From Erigeron canadensis (lineage: Eukaryota; Streptophyta; Magnoliopsida; Asterales; Asteraceae): a stretch of DNA of 64,000 nt. The notes beneath the pieces were generated by a model. That model searched no databases. It worked only from the letters and a program-made list of their open reading frames with translations, and was not told the DNA's origin. Each line of letters starts with the position of its first letter. Within the stretch, counting starts at the first letter, position 1. This document shows, piece by piece, positions 24,932 through 37,284 of the stretch. A program made the position numbers and the translations under genes. The stretch lies in NCBI RefSeq assembly GCF_010389155.1, contig NC_057762.1, forward strand, positions 38,934,055 through 38,998,054, read 5' to 3'.

Positions 24932-27900
24932 GCTTAAATTACACCTGATAGTTGTAGCTATTTTTTAGTCCCTGTATCTCTTTCATAATTTCTTCCATTC
25001 TGTATTTTTTTATCCTATAAAATTTTCATTACACAATGGTTAGTTTTACTATTTTACCTCTATTAAATATCGACAGTTTTGTTTCAAAAATTAAACTAAT
25101 TTAGAAAGTAAGGGTAAAATTAAAGATGGATACCAAATTAGTGCGCAAATTTGTTTAGTGTAGAAGAAGTGCAGCAAAGGCGGCTTGGTAAGTTGTCAAG
25201 ATTGGAAAATGGGCCAACACCACATTGGACTGGGCTTAATTTGAAAGATAATCAAAATATAGAAAAGCTTCTATTAGGGCCATTGGGCCATAAATGAGGG
25301 TTGGGTTGTATGATGGAATGATGGATCTGTGCCTATGAATCTACGAGGGAAAAGCTTTGTGTGCTTTATAAACAACAATCGAAATTTTAAAAAATTATTT
25401 TAGTGGTCTAATATCTCTTCCGGGACAATATTCATGTAGGCGCGTGATGCCTCTTTCTTTCCATGTCATTCCCAAACGTTCCCCTATATTTATGTAGGCG
25501 CCTATATATATTAGATGCATATTTTTTTTTTTTCATACCGTCCAACCAAACAGACTCTTTCTTTTGCCGTTAACTAGTATCCTAAAGTGAGTCATCATCT
25601 TAATTAACTATACATGCAACAATTAATTAAGATGCTCCTAATTAACCTAAAGTGAGTAGTCATCATCTTCCAATTGATCGATCGAATCTAAACTTCTTAA
25701 AATAAAAAGCTATTCTGGTTTTGAAGAGACGCATCCTGCTACCATGCACGTGCAATAGCCACGTGCCGCATCTGTAAGTAGGCAGAAGGTGACAAACATA
25801 ATACAAACAAGAGAAGAAGGTAGGTGTGTCTGTGAACTGCGCTATAGGGTGTTAAGGTTTTTCTTAATTAAAATAGAAATCATTACATTTTTATACTTGA
25901 CGACCAAGATTCCCCTCGTTTCTTCCACCTCTGCATGCCTTAAAAGACTACAAGCTAGAATAGTCTAACTTCTTCTCGATTCTCTTTTGCATTATTTTAT
26001 ACATATTGATACGGACAACTTAATTAAAATAAGATGGGTGTACTGAAAATCTTGTGAATTATCAATCAATATCAACTAGGGTAGCATATATATACTCCTT
26101 ATAATCTATAAATCTAATAAAAATGAGAGAAAGAGAGTGTATGTTTGTTTGTTCTAATATTGGTGTACGTACGAAAATCTTGTGAATTATTAAACCAAAT
26201 TGTTTTACACATTTTTTCTTTATCATATTGTGTTCTAATATAACAATCATCTTATATTCTTATTCTAACAACCTTTAAAGTATATAAATTATTAGAATTG
26301 GACAAAAATAAAAAATATAACAAAATTATATTGACATGGATATACATTATAGTTGAGTAGTGACACACAAACTTTTTTTGTGACATACACAAACAAAAAT
26401 ATAGTGAGCACTTAATTATATTATTAGTAGTACGTAATTGAATAAATTGCATTTCAATTCCCTCCCTATTTTTATTATTAGTAGCACGTAAAGAACATAT
26501 ATGTACGTACGTACAGTCACTCTCTCTTATCAAAAGCAAGAAACGTACGTACGTGAGTAAAAAGAGGTTGACATTATAACTTTGTTAGAAGTAGAGAATA
26601 GTCAAAGCAGACGAATGTTACTTTATGATACCCGTGGAGACATTTTTTTTTCGATTATATACAAAGTCTACAACACGCTTGCTGAAAGACGTACGTTTAG
26701 CTATGCGTGTGCATATAAACTAACATTTAACTTGTAGGAACTTTTATTTATTTATATATTTATTTAGCTAAAGCTGGCATATGAATCAAGGAAATACAAA
26801 GTATCATCATATTATCTTATTATTATTTTAATTATAAGCGAGCTAGTATAGTTAATTACTTAATTTTGCCTATCAATATTATTTATACGTAACTAGCTAG
26901 TCCACAATATGATCGACCATGGTTTTTATAAGATCACCAAATTTACATATATCCGGAATATATACCAATGTGGCAATAGCTAAGTGATATCCCAAGACCC
27001 TCAATGAAAACTTGACCGGAGAGACTTAGGTTTGAATTCAAGAGAACGAAGGGTTTACCCCTAATCCAAGAGGAAACATATATAGCCAGCATAAGGATAC
27101 ATACCATTGACTATATATATATATATATATATATGGCATCTGTTAATTTATAATAGATATATTTTCTTGATGCATGTATCGGAAGAAGTATATAAATAAA
27201 AGGAAGAATTTGGTTAATTAAAGGGATGTAAAGGAAGAGGATCCAAAGAACAAGAAAATAAAAGTAAGTTAAAGGGAAATGAAGAAAGTTTTTTCTTTAT
27301 TTGTTTTTAAATTTTTTTACCTTTTTCTTTAATAAATTTATCTTTAGTACGTGGTCAGAAGCAAGAATTAAGGAGGTGGAAAGGGAGATTCGATTGATTG
27401 GAACGTTTGAAACACAACGTTTTCTAGTATGTTTTTTAGCTAGATCACCCCCAATATCCCTTTCATCGAATCACCAAAGGATGTAAAATTACTTTTCCAT
27501 AATACATACATCATTAATTAATTTTTTTGAGATCATAACCTTAATCACAAAGATTTGATCATGATGATGATGCAGCATTCATGCTCTTTCTAATCTTTTC
27601 TTCTTTTTATTCTTAGATGTCACTTGCTTTTCCATGGGTAATCATTTTAATCTTGAATCTAGATATCAATGGTGTTACAATTATTACTAGAATCTAATTT
27701 CAAAAATAAACTTATTCAGGGATTCTAAAAATAAAACACTTTAACCATATTTACATAAGCATTTCTTGTAGAAACCGGCCAGAAGATAGTAGAAATCCTC
27801 AAATTAACCAAATTTGTAAATTGTGTAATACTCCAAAAAGAGGTGCTATATATACTGCAAATAACATTTATATAACAAAATCAAGAGCTAGCTAGGGCCA

Positions 27901-28187
27901 ATCCATTGTAATACAGGAACTATACGAACTTTGAACACACTAGCTAATTATTAATAGATGTCTCATGAGAAGCTAGCTAGCCATGATCACTAATAAATAA
28001 CACCCCGGCCATCAATAAGACTAATTAATCTGAATCATTCAGATATATTTTGAAACAGAAATCCGGCCCAGAATGATATGGTAAATAACTACTGGCCGGT
28101 TTTTGATTAGTAAGTAGTAGTAAAATAATTACTAATACTCAGTCTAGCTAGCAAACTTTAAAAAGTCATAAAAAAGAGAGCAGCTAG
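24932..28187. other. Intergenic DNA downstream of the HSFB4 gene
   Basis: No gene recognised. Two CACGTG G-box cores lie close together at 25747-25752 and 25760-25765. TA and GTAC simple repeats occur near 26500-26560 and 27113-27134. A SINE-like element is listed separately. Frames at 26062-26539 and 27301-27486 lack domains. The last few hundred bases before 28188 hold the HSFB4 3' UTR and poly(A) site, not located. Confidence 0.5.
26969..27111 (+). mobile_element. tRNA-type SINE-like element
   Basis: A box-A-like TGGCAATAGCTAAGTGAT at about 26971 is followed about 60 bp later by box-B-like GGTTTGAATTC at 27029-27039. This spacing is that of tRNA-derived SINE heads. No clear target duplication; a TA microsatellite follows. 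Confidence 0.45.
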
Positions 28188-29454
28188 CTAGCAAGGAGAA
28201 GGAGGCATAAGTTTCAAACCTAAATCATCATTTTCTAAAACCAACCTTGCCTTATGAGTAGTATTAGTAGTCCCATATTCAGGATGAAGTCTCTTTTTAG
28301 ACAACATTAACGGAACACCAAATAGCTTTGCTCTTGTAGTAGCGATATTGTTGTTGGTGATCCTCATCGTTGTTGAATTATCATCATGAGACTCTAGCTG
28401 CTTACTTGCAGGAGTAGGGTACACAACAGTTGGACTGTTAAAGATAGATGATGTTGGTTGTTGATGATGATGTGGCTTGTGTTGTTGATGAACCATTAAC
28501 GGCGGGGGAGGAGGTAAGATATTACTAGGATATTTTACTGGTTTCACATGGTTTTGTACAAAGTAAATAACATCATTGTAAAGCTTTCTCATGTGTGCAA
28601 GCTCAGACATCAACATGTTATTGCTTCGTCGTAGCCTTTCATTATCTTCTGATAAAGCCGTCACCGTATTACCCGGCCTGATGTTGTTGTTGTTACTATT
28701 ATTAATAACGACGTTCGGAAATATTCCGAATAAGCCGCCTTTTGTTGTGTTGGTAGTTGGTGAAGGAGAGATGAGTGGTGGCGAGTTATCATGGTCACCA
28801 AATAGATGATGAAGATCGTCATCGGAGTTTGGTGGTGAGATGCTGTCACGTACAAGTGTAGATGTTGATGATGATGAGTATGAGAATAAACCATTTCCTA
28901 CTCCGCCGGTGAAGTTGTGGTGGTTTGTCCCGACATGTGGTTGTGTTGTTTTCCGGCGGTGGATCTCACATAACAAATGTTTTTCGCCTTTTTTGAAGAA
29001 CTCATTTGCAAATTCCCATCTATCCGGTACAATTTTCCTAAAACCCTAAAATGTAGAGTATATAACAAAATCAATATCAGATAAAAAAAAATATATGTAA
29101 GTAATTGGATAATATAGTACATACTTTCTATAAAAGATATACTTTCGTTAAAGCACGCTTAACTATAAACAAAAAAAAAAGGAAACAGTTACACACATAA
29201 GTGTTGAGTTGGCGGACAAAGGAGGAGAAGTTGTTGTGTTTGAAGTAATTCGGAAGGAGATCACGAGCAAAATCTGGTGGCCGCCACACGACGAAAGTGG
29301 TATCGTCGTCACCCCATGAGACTATATGATCAGTGGTTGGATCATCAACTAATTGGTAGGTTTTAGTAAGGAAAGGAGCAGGCATTGATTTATGAGAGTC
29401 TAATGATAAAAACATTCCTTCACTACACGAGTTATGATCTATCATCAAAGCCAT
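28188..29454 (-). CDS. HSFB4: Heat stress transcription factor B-4 (HSFB4, SCHIZORIZA type)
   Basis: Two exons, 29197-29454 and 28188-29045, split by a 151-bp GT..AG intron at the position conserved in HSF genes (after NTY of the DNA-binding domain). The product is 371 residues. The winged-helix DNA-binding domain spans about 25-118 and is complete, with the recognition segment around [20 protein letters not shown]. The heptad oligomerisation region follows [13 protein letters not shown] at about 216-256. A basic cluster SKKR near 335 is a probable nuclear signal, and KLFGV (327-330 plus V) is the class B repressor motif. No aromatic-acidic activation motif is seen, as expected for class B. 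In Arabidopsis HSFB4 (SCZ) acts in root stem-cell and ground-tissue patterning; the same role here is inference. The length is close to that of the Arabidopsis protein. The ATG follows an (AT)n run in the leader. Confidence 0.95.
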
Positions 29455-30546
29455 ATATATATATATATATATGACAACGTACAGTAGTTAATAAAGTCAA
29501 TAGCTATATTGAGTATATATCTTCTTTCAAATCTGGTTTGTTTGTGTTAATGTTTATGATAGTATGATTCTAGAAAGAGAAGAAGAGAATTGAAAGAGAG
29601 ATGAGGGTTGTTGGAAGAAGGTATGAAAAAGGAAGGTTAAATCTTCAAGTTTAAACACTTGTTTATAAACACAAAAAGTACGTTCTTTTTATTAAACTAA
29701 AAAAAATTACGTAAAAAAGAACATACAAAAAGATACTATGATGGAGATCTAAGAGTATTTAATTAAAGTATTAATAGATATATGGTGATACTTGTGGTAA
29801 TATGTACTTTTTAATTATACAAATGAAGAGTTCCATATATATATATATATTCAAGAAACAAGAGAGAATATGTGTCTGAGTGTCTCTGTCTAGGACTGTG
29901 AAAAATAAGAGCTTTTCAAGAAAAACCCGTGACACGTTGTACACACACTATATATATATCCTCCTCAAACACAATAACTTTTAGCATAACATTTGATGTA
30001 CTGGTTATTTAAGTGTGACCAGAAGAATATGCTAAGTTAGTAGCAAAAATTAAGACTATAGGAATAGTGAATTCCCTTCCACAAACGTACAGCTAGCTAG
30101 CCATAGGTGTCATACGATCTGGGAGAAAACTTAAAAAATTTTGCATTCCTCTTTTGTTTATATTCGTTCTCTTTTGGAATATTTGACTACCGTTGACCAG
30201 TCAAAACTTTTGTATATATGACTATAGATTTAGCCTGTTTGCATGCAATGACAACATATTGAGTAGTAGTGTAGTACCAGCTATATATATATATATGGTT
30301 ATTATAAGACTTATAATATTCACTTTTTTTTTTAATTAAAAGTTATAAATATAGAGTATATTATATGTAATTTTTGTCATGGTCATGTTGTAATTAAAAT
30401 GTTTTGCAGCATGATTACTTTCAATAGTGAGAACGGTTAATTAATGATGAAGGATATATTAATGGATTGGCCAGTTTATATCCAGTCTATAAAACAATAA
30501 TATAGAATTTGATTTAAATCATTAACTCCATATTGTTTCTAAAAAT
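29455..30546. other. Upstream region of HSFB4
   Basis: Holds the leader and promoter of the minus-strand HSFB4 gene. An (AT)n tract occupies 29453-29472, directly against the start codon. A heat-shock-element-like site is listed separately. No gene or complete transposon seen; TA-rich runs occur near 29838 and 30280. Confidence 0.5.
29568..29575. promoter_or_regulatory. Candidate heat-shock element upstream of HSFB4
   Basis: TTCTAGAA is two inverted nGAAn units, with a further GAA a few bases on, about 115 bp upstream of the HSFB4 ATG. Such a site would allow auto- or cross-regulation by HSFs. Eight bases in AT-rich DNA can arise by chance. Confidence 0.35.
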
Positions 30547-30983
30547 GTAGAGGAAAAAATGTCCGCGCATTGCAGCGGTGAGATGGTATGGATGATAGGT
30601 CATAAGAGATGATAAGTCATAGAGTGTGATAGCCAAATGTCTTGGCCGTATGGGCTCCGTACTTAGATTTAAAAATTCGTCAAAAGTACATCAAATGACA
30701 TCTCTAATGAAAGAGCATATATAATTTTTATAATTTATCGATATACGGTTTTTGAAATAAAAGATTTTGAATAAATTAGATAAATAAAATGATTTATGGA
30801 GGAGAGATAAAAAATGAGTGGTTGAGATTTGAGGAGAGAGAAGAAAAATAAGTGGTTGAGATTTATGGTTATTATAGATATATTAGGTAGAAATGTTTAA
30901 ATTAGTGTATAAAGAATAGGGGTATTTTGGGTAATTCAAATCATGAATTGAGATTTTCATAAAGGGCAAAATGCTGTATAAGA
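30547..30983 (-). mobile_element. Helitron-like element (inverted relative of 36291-36708)
   Basis: On the minus strand it starts TCTTATACAGC (host A opposite 30984). It ends next to a GC-rich block GTCCGCGCATTGCAGCGGTG, with CTAG decayed to CTAC. The interior (for example CATTAGAGATGTCATTTGAT on the minus strand) matches the plus-strand copy near 36550. No coding capacity. Confidence 0.6.
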
Positions 30984-31718
30984 TAATATAGTTGTGTATA
31001 ACAGAAGTAGCATTAATCTGATCAACCGTAAAGTATAAATTTAACATTGCTGAGGTAAAAAAAAAAAAGCAAGAAAATTACTTATGTAGGTGAAAAGTAA
31101 AAGTAAAAGACGGTGTAAAAATTGAAATAGAAGTACAAATAGAATAGATAAAGCTACACCAAAATTTGGATTAATTATTAAGATATGTTAATGTATTATA
31201 CTATCAAACAAGAGATTGAGAAAAGAAAAAAGCTAGGTTCTTGTCGAACAGAGCGTCCTCTTTCTTACTTTCTTTCCGTTTTGTTGTAAGTTTCCCTTTG
31301 TTGTTATATGATAACCATGTATTAACCAATACAAATTCACTCTCTCATCTCTCTCTCTATATATATCCATCTAATTAACTAAAAGCGAATCATTTCTACA
31401 ATATATATATCTATATATATATATATAATATAATGCTATGCCCTCTCGATCACACACATACAAAAATTAAACTGACATACATGTATAAAATATGCTGGGT
31501 GAGGATTCATCGATGAATGTACTAAGATTAAAAAGCCTGTGTTATACGGAGTAGTAATTTACATAAAATGCCAAGGTGACAACATATATATACTTTTTTC
31601 TTTCGTTTCTTTATATATCTTCTACTTCTTCTTCTACTATATATTTGCTTTCCCTATATATACTGTAATATCTCTAACTTCTATGTACAGTAACATCTAG
31701 CATTTGGACATATATATA
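30984..31718. other. AT-rich intergenic DNA
   Basis: Pyrimidine-rich and TA microsatellite stretches (31340-31440) only; no gene or element ends recognised. Confidence 0.5.
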
Positions 31719-31726
31719 CTCATAAG

Positions 31727-31990
31727 TAGGGATGAGCACGGGTCGAAACCTGGCCCGACCCGCAACCCGCGAGAGCATGAAAACGTGAACCGTGACCCGG
31801 CCCGTGAAGACACGGGTCGGTTCGGACCGGTCACGGCTTTCCTTCACACTTTTTCGGTTTTTGCCTTCACCCGACCCGTTCAACCCGTGACCCGCGAAAA
31901 CACCAAAATTTTGACCCGTGACCCGGCCCGTTAGGGCTTCGAGCCGGTTCCGGGTTAAGCGTGGGTCAACGATTTTTTTGCTCATCCCTA
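31727..31990. mobile_element. hAT-like non-autonomous element B (TAGGGATGAGCA ends)
   Basis: Perfect 12-bp inverted ends TAGGGATGAGCA/TGCTCATCCCTA, flanked by a perfect 8-bp duplication ctcataag (31719-31726 and 31991-31998). The 264-bp interior is unusually GC-rich for the window and is made of GACCCG, CGGGTC, CCCGTGA and similar motifs in both orientations. That composition creates spurious open frames on both strands (31674-31985). Related to 1736, 45888 and 50833. Confidence 0.85.
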
Positions 31991-32140
31991 CTCATAAGTC
32001 ATTTTCTTACTAACAATTTGTCCACTATTCTTCATTGTGAATATAAATTTAATTTTAACAAGTATTCAATATGTACGTATGGGCTAGGCTTAGAATTTTT
32101 TGTACGGATACGAAGTTTTTCGAGCCATGTGGTGTATATG

Positions 32141-34794
32141 TGTGACATCCGTCACCCAAGCTGGTAATTTATTATAGTCTCTAACTTACATTTCAAATTT
32201 CTTGACTAGTCAATGTGCCTATATAGTATAGCCAGCATAAAAATGTGGTGATTATTCCAATATGTGGCTACTATCATTATTTGGATTCCAATAGTTTAGG
32301 GTTGAGATATTTGATCTTCCTAAACGTAGATGACTATAACTATCCCCGTAATTTCTAGACTTGTAGTTGTTAGTCATATTTATTTCTAGACATTGATAAA
32401 TTAGTATACGCTATTTAGTGGTGAACGAAATCAATAATTATAAAAATAATATATAATTAGTATAAGTAGTAAGATGGTAATAGTAATAGTAAAATATCAT
32501 ATGTTTAGTAAAAAAAAATTTTAGTCATATATATATTACAACAATTTATGGTGAGCAAGAAATTTTAATTCCATTAGAATTCTTATGATGCATTAAGTCT
32601 AATCATAAACTAACTAAAACACTTATCTCCATATATATATAATAACTATACCCTAAATAAAAAAAAAAACTAAAACCCTTTTTGGTTTCTCTTTTTCTGC
32701 CGATCAACAAACAAAACAATACAAGATCAAATATATATTTTTTTTATTAACCATCTCATTGTCAAAGCAAACTTTGGTAAGTTTAAATAACTTTCTTTAT
32801 TATTTTAAAGATCTTTTATATAAATTTATGGTTAAAGTTCTTATAGTATTATATTTTATTTATTTTGTCAAGGTATTTAAGGAGGGATTATCAACTTTGG
32901 TGGTAAAATCTTAATCTCTATCTTTTGTTAAATAATATATATATATATAATCTTTGTAATCTATTTGATGAGTGTATACGTATGGCCAAATCTCAAATAT
33001 AATATAAGATTTTTTTTATAAATTAAAAGTATGGTTAATAACTAAATAAATTTTGGAATCGGTGGAGCATGGTAGAATGCATAATGTTACAAAGCTATGC
33101 GTTGTTATAAATTTAAATATTGACAAAATCTTAAAGACAAATCTGAAAAGTTTATATAGCTATGTAAACGTGTTATTTACTGACCTACGTGAGTGTTGTA
33201 AAGATTTGGAAGTTTTTATATAAGTATTTAATTGTAGAAGTCTTTAAAACTTTAAGTTGGGTTATTTCAGAATCTGGACAGATTCAGTTTATTAACTTTA
33301 AGAGGTCGTATCTTGGTCATGGGAGATGGTTAAGTCACGTTTTTGGTGTCTAAAATTAAGTTCAGGAAGTCTACTTTCTGGTGGAATTGGTTTCGTGTCA
33401 AAATATGAAGGTTAAGGTTGTCAAACGAATTTTATCACAAAACTGCGCAAAGCTGAGTTTTCCGAACATATTTTGGTCGACTTCAAATAGTCATATCTTG
33501 GTCGATTTTATGAACTGGAAAATTATTTTTCTCCAGAAACGTTTTTGAGATGTTAAGACTGTACAGTAAAAAAATTGGATTTTTTTGAAGCTTCAAAGGC
33601 CCTTAACTTTTATAAAACTTATCTGTGCGCAAACAGTGATTTTTCTGGCTAGTCTGTAATCATTGAATTTTTAAAAATAGTTAACGTACCAAATAAATTA
33701 TGTAAAAATTCATGTAAGTATATAACACTCTAAGGTAACAGTAGTTAAGATTTGGAATCTTGAATCGTTCATTTCATTCTAATAAAAAAATAGATAAAGT
33801 TACAAAAAATTTCAGTGAATATGAACTTGTAGAATTTAATCTTAAATCATTAAAACAAATACCATATATTAAGTTATGTGACTTGTAGCTTAATAATATA
33901 TGACAAATCAGTTGTGAATATTTTGAAAGTAGCCATATGTGTATTACATCAAATACGGGTTACAATGGACGGTTCTTGACCATGTCCATAATTGTAACTT
34001 GTTCATATTTATATGTTGTGTAAATTCTAGCGACCTTGTTGGATTTGCATAACTACTTGCTTGTTGAGGTGAGTTTCGTGGCCCCTTTTTATATTATTTC
34101 TTTGGGAGAAAATGATGCTTAAAACACTTTTCATTTCTTTACTAGTTGTGTCAAAACTTGTTTGTTTTCATGGACAAATACATGTAATTATGAAATGTGT
34201 ATGCTAGCTTGCTTGTATTGATTTCTTTGATGCAATAGATGTCTTTTGGTATCTATTGAAGACTATTGGAAAACTATCGACCAACTTTACACTCCAGCTG
34301 GTAGTTGTTGGTATTTAAAGCATGATTGAGTTGTTGGCAGGAGTGATGGGGATTGTGTTGTTGGATAACTATGATGACATTAATCAGTATTTAGTATGCT
34401 ACTACATGTTTATATTTACACTATTGTCCAAACTTGATATATCATGCACAGCAAACTCATTTGTATTCCTTTAAACCTACGAACTCACCAACATTATGTT
34501 GACATTTTCGAGCATTGATTTTCAGGTAATAACAATGCTTAAGAAGATTGAGCTTATGGACTTTAGGAAGACCAATAAAGAGATCCTTCATGGACTCCTA
34601 GATTGCATGTGAAACATTGAATACTATTTGCAATTGTTACTTCTTTGCTATTTGATGCGTGTTGCCTAGACTTTCCGTTTGTGGAAATTACATTTATTTG
34701 AATTTCATTTAGTATGACTCTATTATAAAGTCCATGTGCTATTACTATATCTTTTCGTCATATCCTACGATTCCGCCTAAGGTGGGGTGTGACA
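32141..34794 (+). mobile_element. Large solo LTR, Ty3-gypsy type, inside the Mutator-like element
   Basis: Starts TGTGACATCCGTCACCC and ends AAGGTGGGGTGTGACA, canonical TG..CA ends. The flanking duplication atatg is perfect (32136-32140 and 34795-34799). The interrupted text is continuous in the right arm of the host element (GGTGTATATGC at 37321-37331, read on the minus strand), which proves insertion. At 2654 bp without internal domain, primer site or second LTR it reads as a solo LTR. The GGTGGGGTGTGACA end and length suit large chromovirus-type LTRs; the lineage is inference. Confidence 0.85.
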
Positions 34795-34836
34795 ATATGC
34801 GAACTTTTAGTTTGAATTTTGTAAAACTACAAAAAT

Positions 34837-34989
34837 CGGTATCCAAGACACCGGTCTTGCGTTTTTGGGGTTAAAGTCGGTGTCTAAGACACCGGTTTAT
34901 GTCGACGTGGCCAGTTTTCATTACAAAAAGCTGGTGTCTTAGACACCGGTCTTCAACTTTACAATCAAAATCGGTAGCTTAAACGCCGG
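34837..34989. repeat. Array of four palindromes in the left Mutator-like arm
   Basis: Four 18-bp imperfect or perfect palindromes of the form CCGGTGTCTAAGACACCGG lie at about 34837-34854, 34878-34895, 34932-34949 and 34972-34989, spaced 40-54 bp apart. The mirror array is at 37134-37284. They are candidate transposase-binding sites, by inference only. Confidence 0.8.
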
Positions 34990-35293
34990 TTTATGATCAG
35001 GGTAGTTTTTAATTTAACTATTGATCTGATTGTTGAAGCTTTCATGGAGCTTTTGTTTGAAAACGGGGTGAGAAAGATGACACAGAGCCACAGAGGAAGA
35101 TGACAAAAGACTTAACTTTTCATTTATCATATTTTCTTTTAAGACCCTTTAAGTTTAGCTAAAATTCATATTAAGTCCTTGACTATTGATTTTACAAATT
35201 GAAAAAATCATTGTGTTTTAGAAAAGCCAGCGGGTCCAATTTTTTTTACAACTCGGATGAATTCAGATATTTTTTCTTATCTTTTGATGAAAG

Positions 35294-35966
35294 TCTTAGT
35301 ATGTGATCACGTAAAATGAACGTATGTTCGGAAATAATTTAAGCCTACGGGGTCACACGTCTCAATTCAAATATAGTTAATATTAATTGATTTATTAATT
35401 AATATGGATCACGAATAAGTTAACGAATAGTCGTTAATATTTAATGGTTACTAGCTAACAGTCGTTAAAGTAAGAAGATAATTGTAATTAAATACGATTA
35501 GGGAGAGTTCTAGATTAGCCCATAGGGGGCCGGCCTCCCTACTAGGTTTCCTAGTGAAACCCTAACTTGATTGCCAAGTTAGATTAAACCTATAAATACT
35601 AAAACTAGGTTAATGGTTTTCATAACTACAATTCCAAGAGAATTAAACCTTAAATCTCTCCTCTCATCCTCTCTTTTTTTGGACGACCAAAGCAAGGAAA
35701 AACCTTTTAGGGTTTTCGGTTTTGAAGAAGAAGATCAAGGCAAAAGTTGCTCGGTTCGTGATCAAGTGTTAGCACACCTATATCGGTGGATAGTGTGTGT
35801 AATCGTAGAGAGATTTACTTCAAATTCTTTTAAAGTTTCTTTACTTTATCATCTACATTAAGGGGTATTCCTTAATCATATTTCAAGGTTAATTATTTGA
35901 TTACATGATTTTATTTGTTTCCATTGTGTACTCGTGAATAATGATATTTAGTTATATATTCCAACA
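35294..35966 (+). mobile_element. Degenerate copia-type solo LTR (relative of 40596-41311)
   Basis: Shares AATAATTTAAGCCTACGGG, a TATAAATA-type promoter region and the TTCCAACA end with the solo LTR at 40596-41311, in opposite orientation. Flanks gaaag and caaag match at 4 of 5 positions. The start is decayed from the expected TGTTGGAG. The 82-codon frame at 35613-35861 lies in the LTR leader and is not a gene. Confidence 0.7.
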
Positions 35967-36290
35967 CAAAGTTCAGATATTTAGACAACCATTGTAGAGT
36001 TACGCTTAGGGTCAGAAGAAAGTTCTTGTGGTGAGTTATACTCGCATATACACATGTACATATGTAATGTAAAACAAGATGGGAAAAAGAAACCCATGTT
36101 GTTTGTCAATGGGATTCCATACCATTTAGTCTGAAGATTTTTGTTGAAATGCTAGTTTTTACTAATATGCAATCTTATATATTTTCCTGTTGAACATGTT
36201 GTTTGTCAATGATACTCTTATATGATTGAAAGCTTTTTACTAATAAGCAATCTTATATATTTTCCATACTCATATCTATATCTATCAATC

Positions 36291-36708
36291 TCTATTTCTA
36301 CTACATTATAAAACATTTGTTCTCTCTAAATTTTTTCTAACTTTTCAAGTTTTCAACAATATACACCTACTGATGCATAAGATACAATACATCTATATAC
36401 ATCTCAACCACTCATTTTTCTCTAACCTCAAATCTCAACCATTCATTTTTTTTTCTCTTCTTAAATTCATTCAAAATCTTTTATCTCAAAAACAGTACAT
36501 CGTTAAATTATAAAAATTATATGGATGTTCTTAAAATTTCATGCTCTTTCATTAGAGATGTCATTCGATATACTTTCGACGAATTTTTAAATCTGAGGGC
36601 GGAACCCGTACGGTTAAGGCATTTGTCTATCACGCTCTATAACCTGTCACTTTATAACCTATCACCCCTACCTTTTCACCCCCGCAACGCACGGATACTT
36701 ACTCTCAG
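36291..36708 (+). mobile_element. Helitron-like element inside the Mutator-like element
   Basis: Begins TCTATTTCTACTACATTAT and ends near ACTCTCAGT after a GC-rich CCCCGCAACGCACGG block. The interior matches the inverted copy at 30547-30983. The 3' CTAG appears altered to CTCAG. The 65-codon frame at 36521 is part of this repeat. Confidence 0.6.
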
Positions 36709-37133
36709 TTGTATTTGAACAAAAGTTCTAAACCTTTAAATTACAAAAAGATTTTCAACACTAGGTGTTTTAATTTTTAAACTAAAAATTATATATACAT
36801 TATAATTTAAGATCTCGTGGCTTGTGGATTATGTAACAGATTCCCTCTAGTCCAAATATTCATATTAATCGATAAAGAATATATACTAGAAAATGTTAGA
36901 ATGAAATCAATTATAAAATCAATAGTCATGGACTTAATATGAGTTTTAGCTAAGCTTAAAGGGTTTTACGAAAATATGATAAACGAAAAGTTAAGTCTTT
37001 TATCATTTTTCTCTGTGGCTCTGTGTTATCTTCCTCACCCCGTTTTCAAACCACCCCGTTTTCAAACAAAAAGCTCCATGAAAGCTTCAACAATCAAATC
37101 AATAGTTAAATTAAAAACTACCATGATCATAAA

Positions 37134-37284
37134 CCGGCGTCTAAGCTACCGATTTTGATGGTAAAGTTGAAGACCAGTGTCTAAGACACCGGCTTTGTGA
37201 TGAAAACTGGCCACGTCGACATAAACCGGTGTCTTAGACATCGGCTTTAACCTTAAAAACGCAAGACCGGTGTATTGAATACCG
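37134..37284. repeat. Array of four palindromes in the right Mutator-like arm
   Basis: Palindromes at about 37134-37151, 37174-37191, 37226-37244 and 37267-37284, mirror images of the left-arm array and with similar spacing. All four keep the CCGG..CCGG core in whole or part. Confidence 0.8.

Noticed and set aside
28591..29122. Several 69-77-codon frames on both strands
   Set aside because: Shadows of HSFB4 exon 2; those near 29045-29122 also read into its intron.
31674..31985. Overlapping open frames on both strands with Arg/Pro-rich proteins
   Set aside because: They lie in the GC-rich motif array of hAT-like element B; the apparent proteins are by-products of GACCCG/CGGGTC repeats.
32141..34794. 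Considered as a complete non-autonomous retrotransposon
   Set aside because: No second LTR, primer-binding site or purine tract was found inside; solo LTR fits better.
35613..35861. 82-codon frame starting in a plausible leader
   Set aside because: It lies within the copia-type LTR at 35294-35966, in the position of its transcribed leader, and has no domain.
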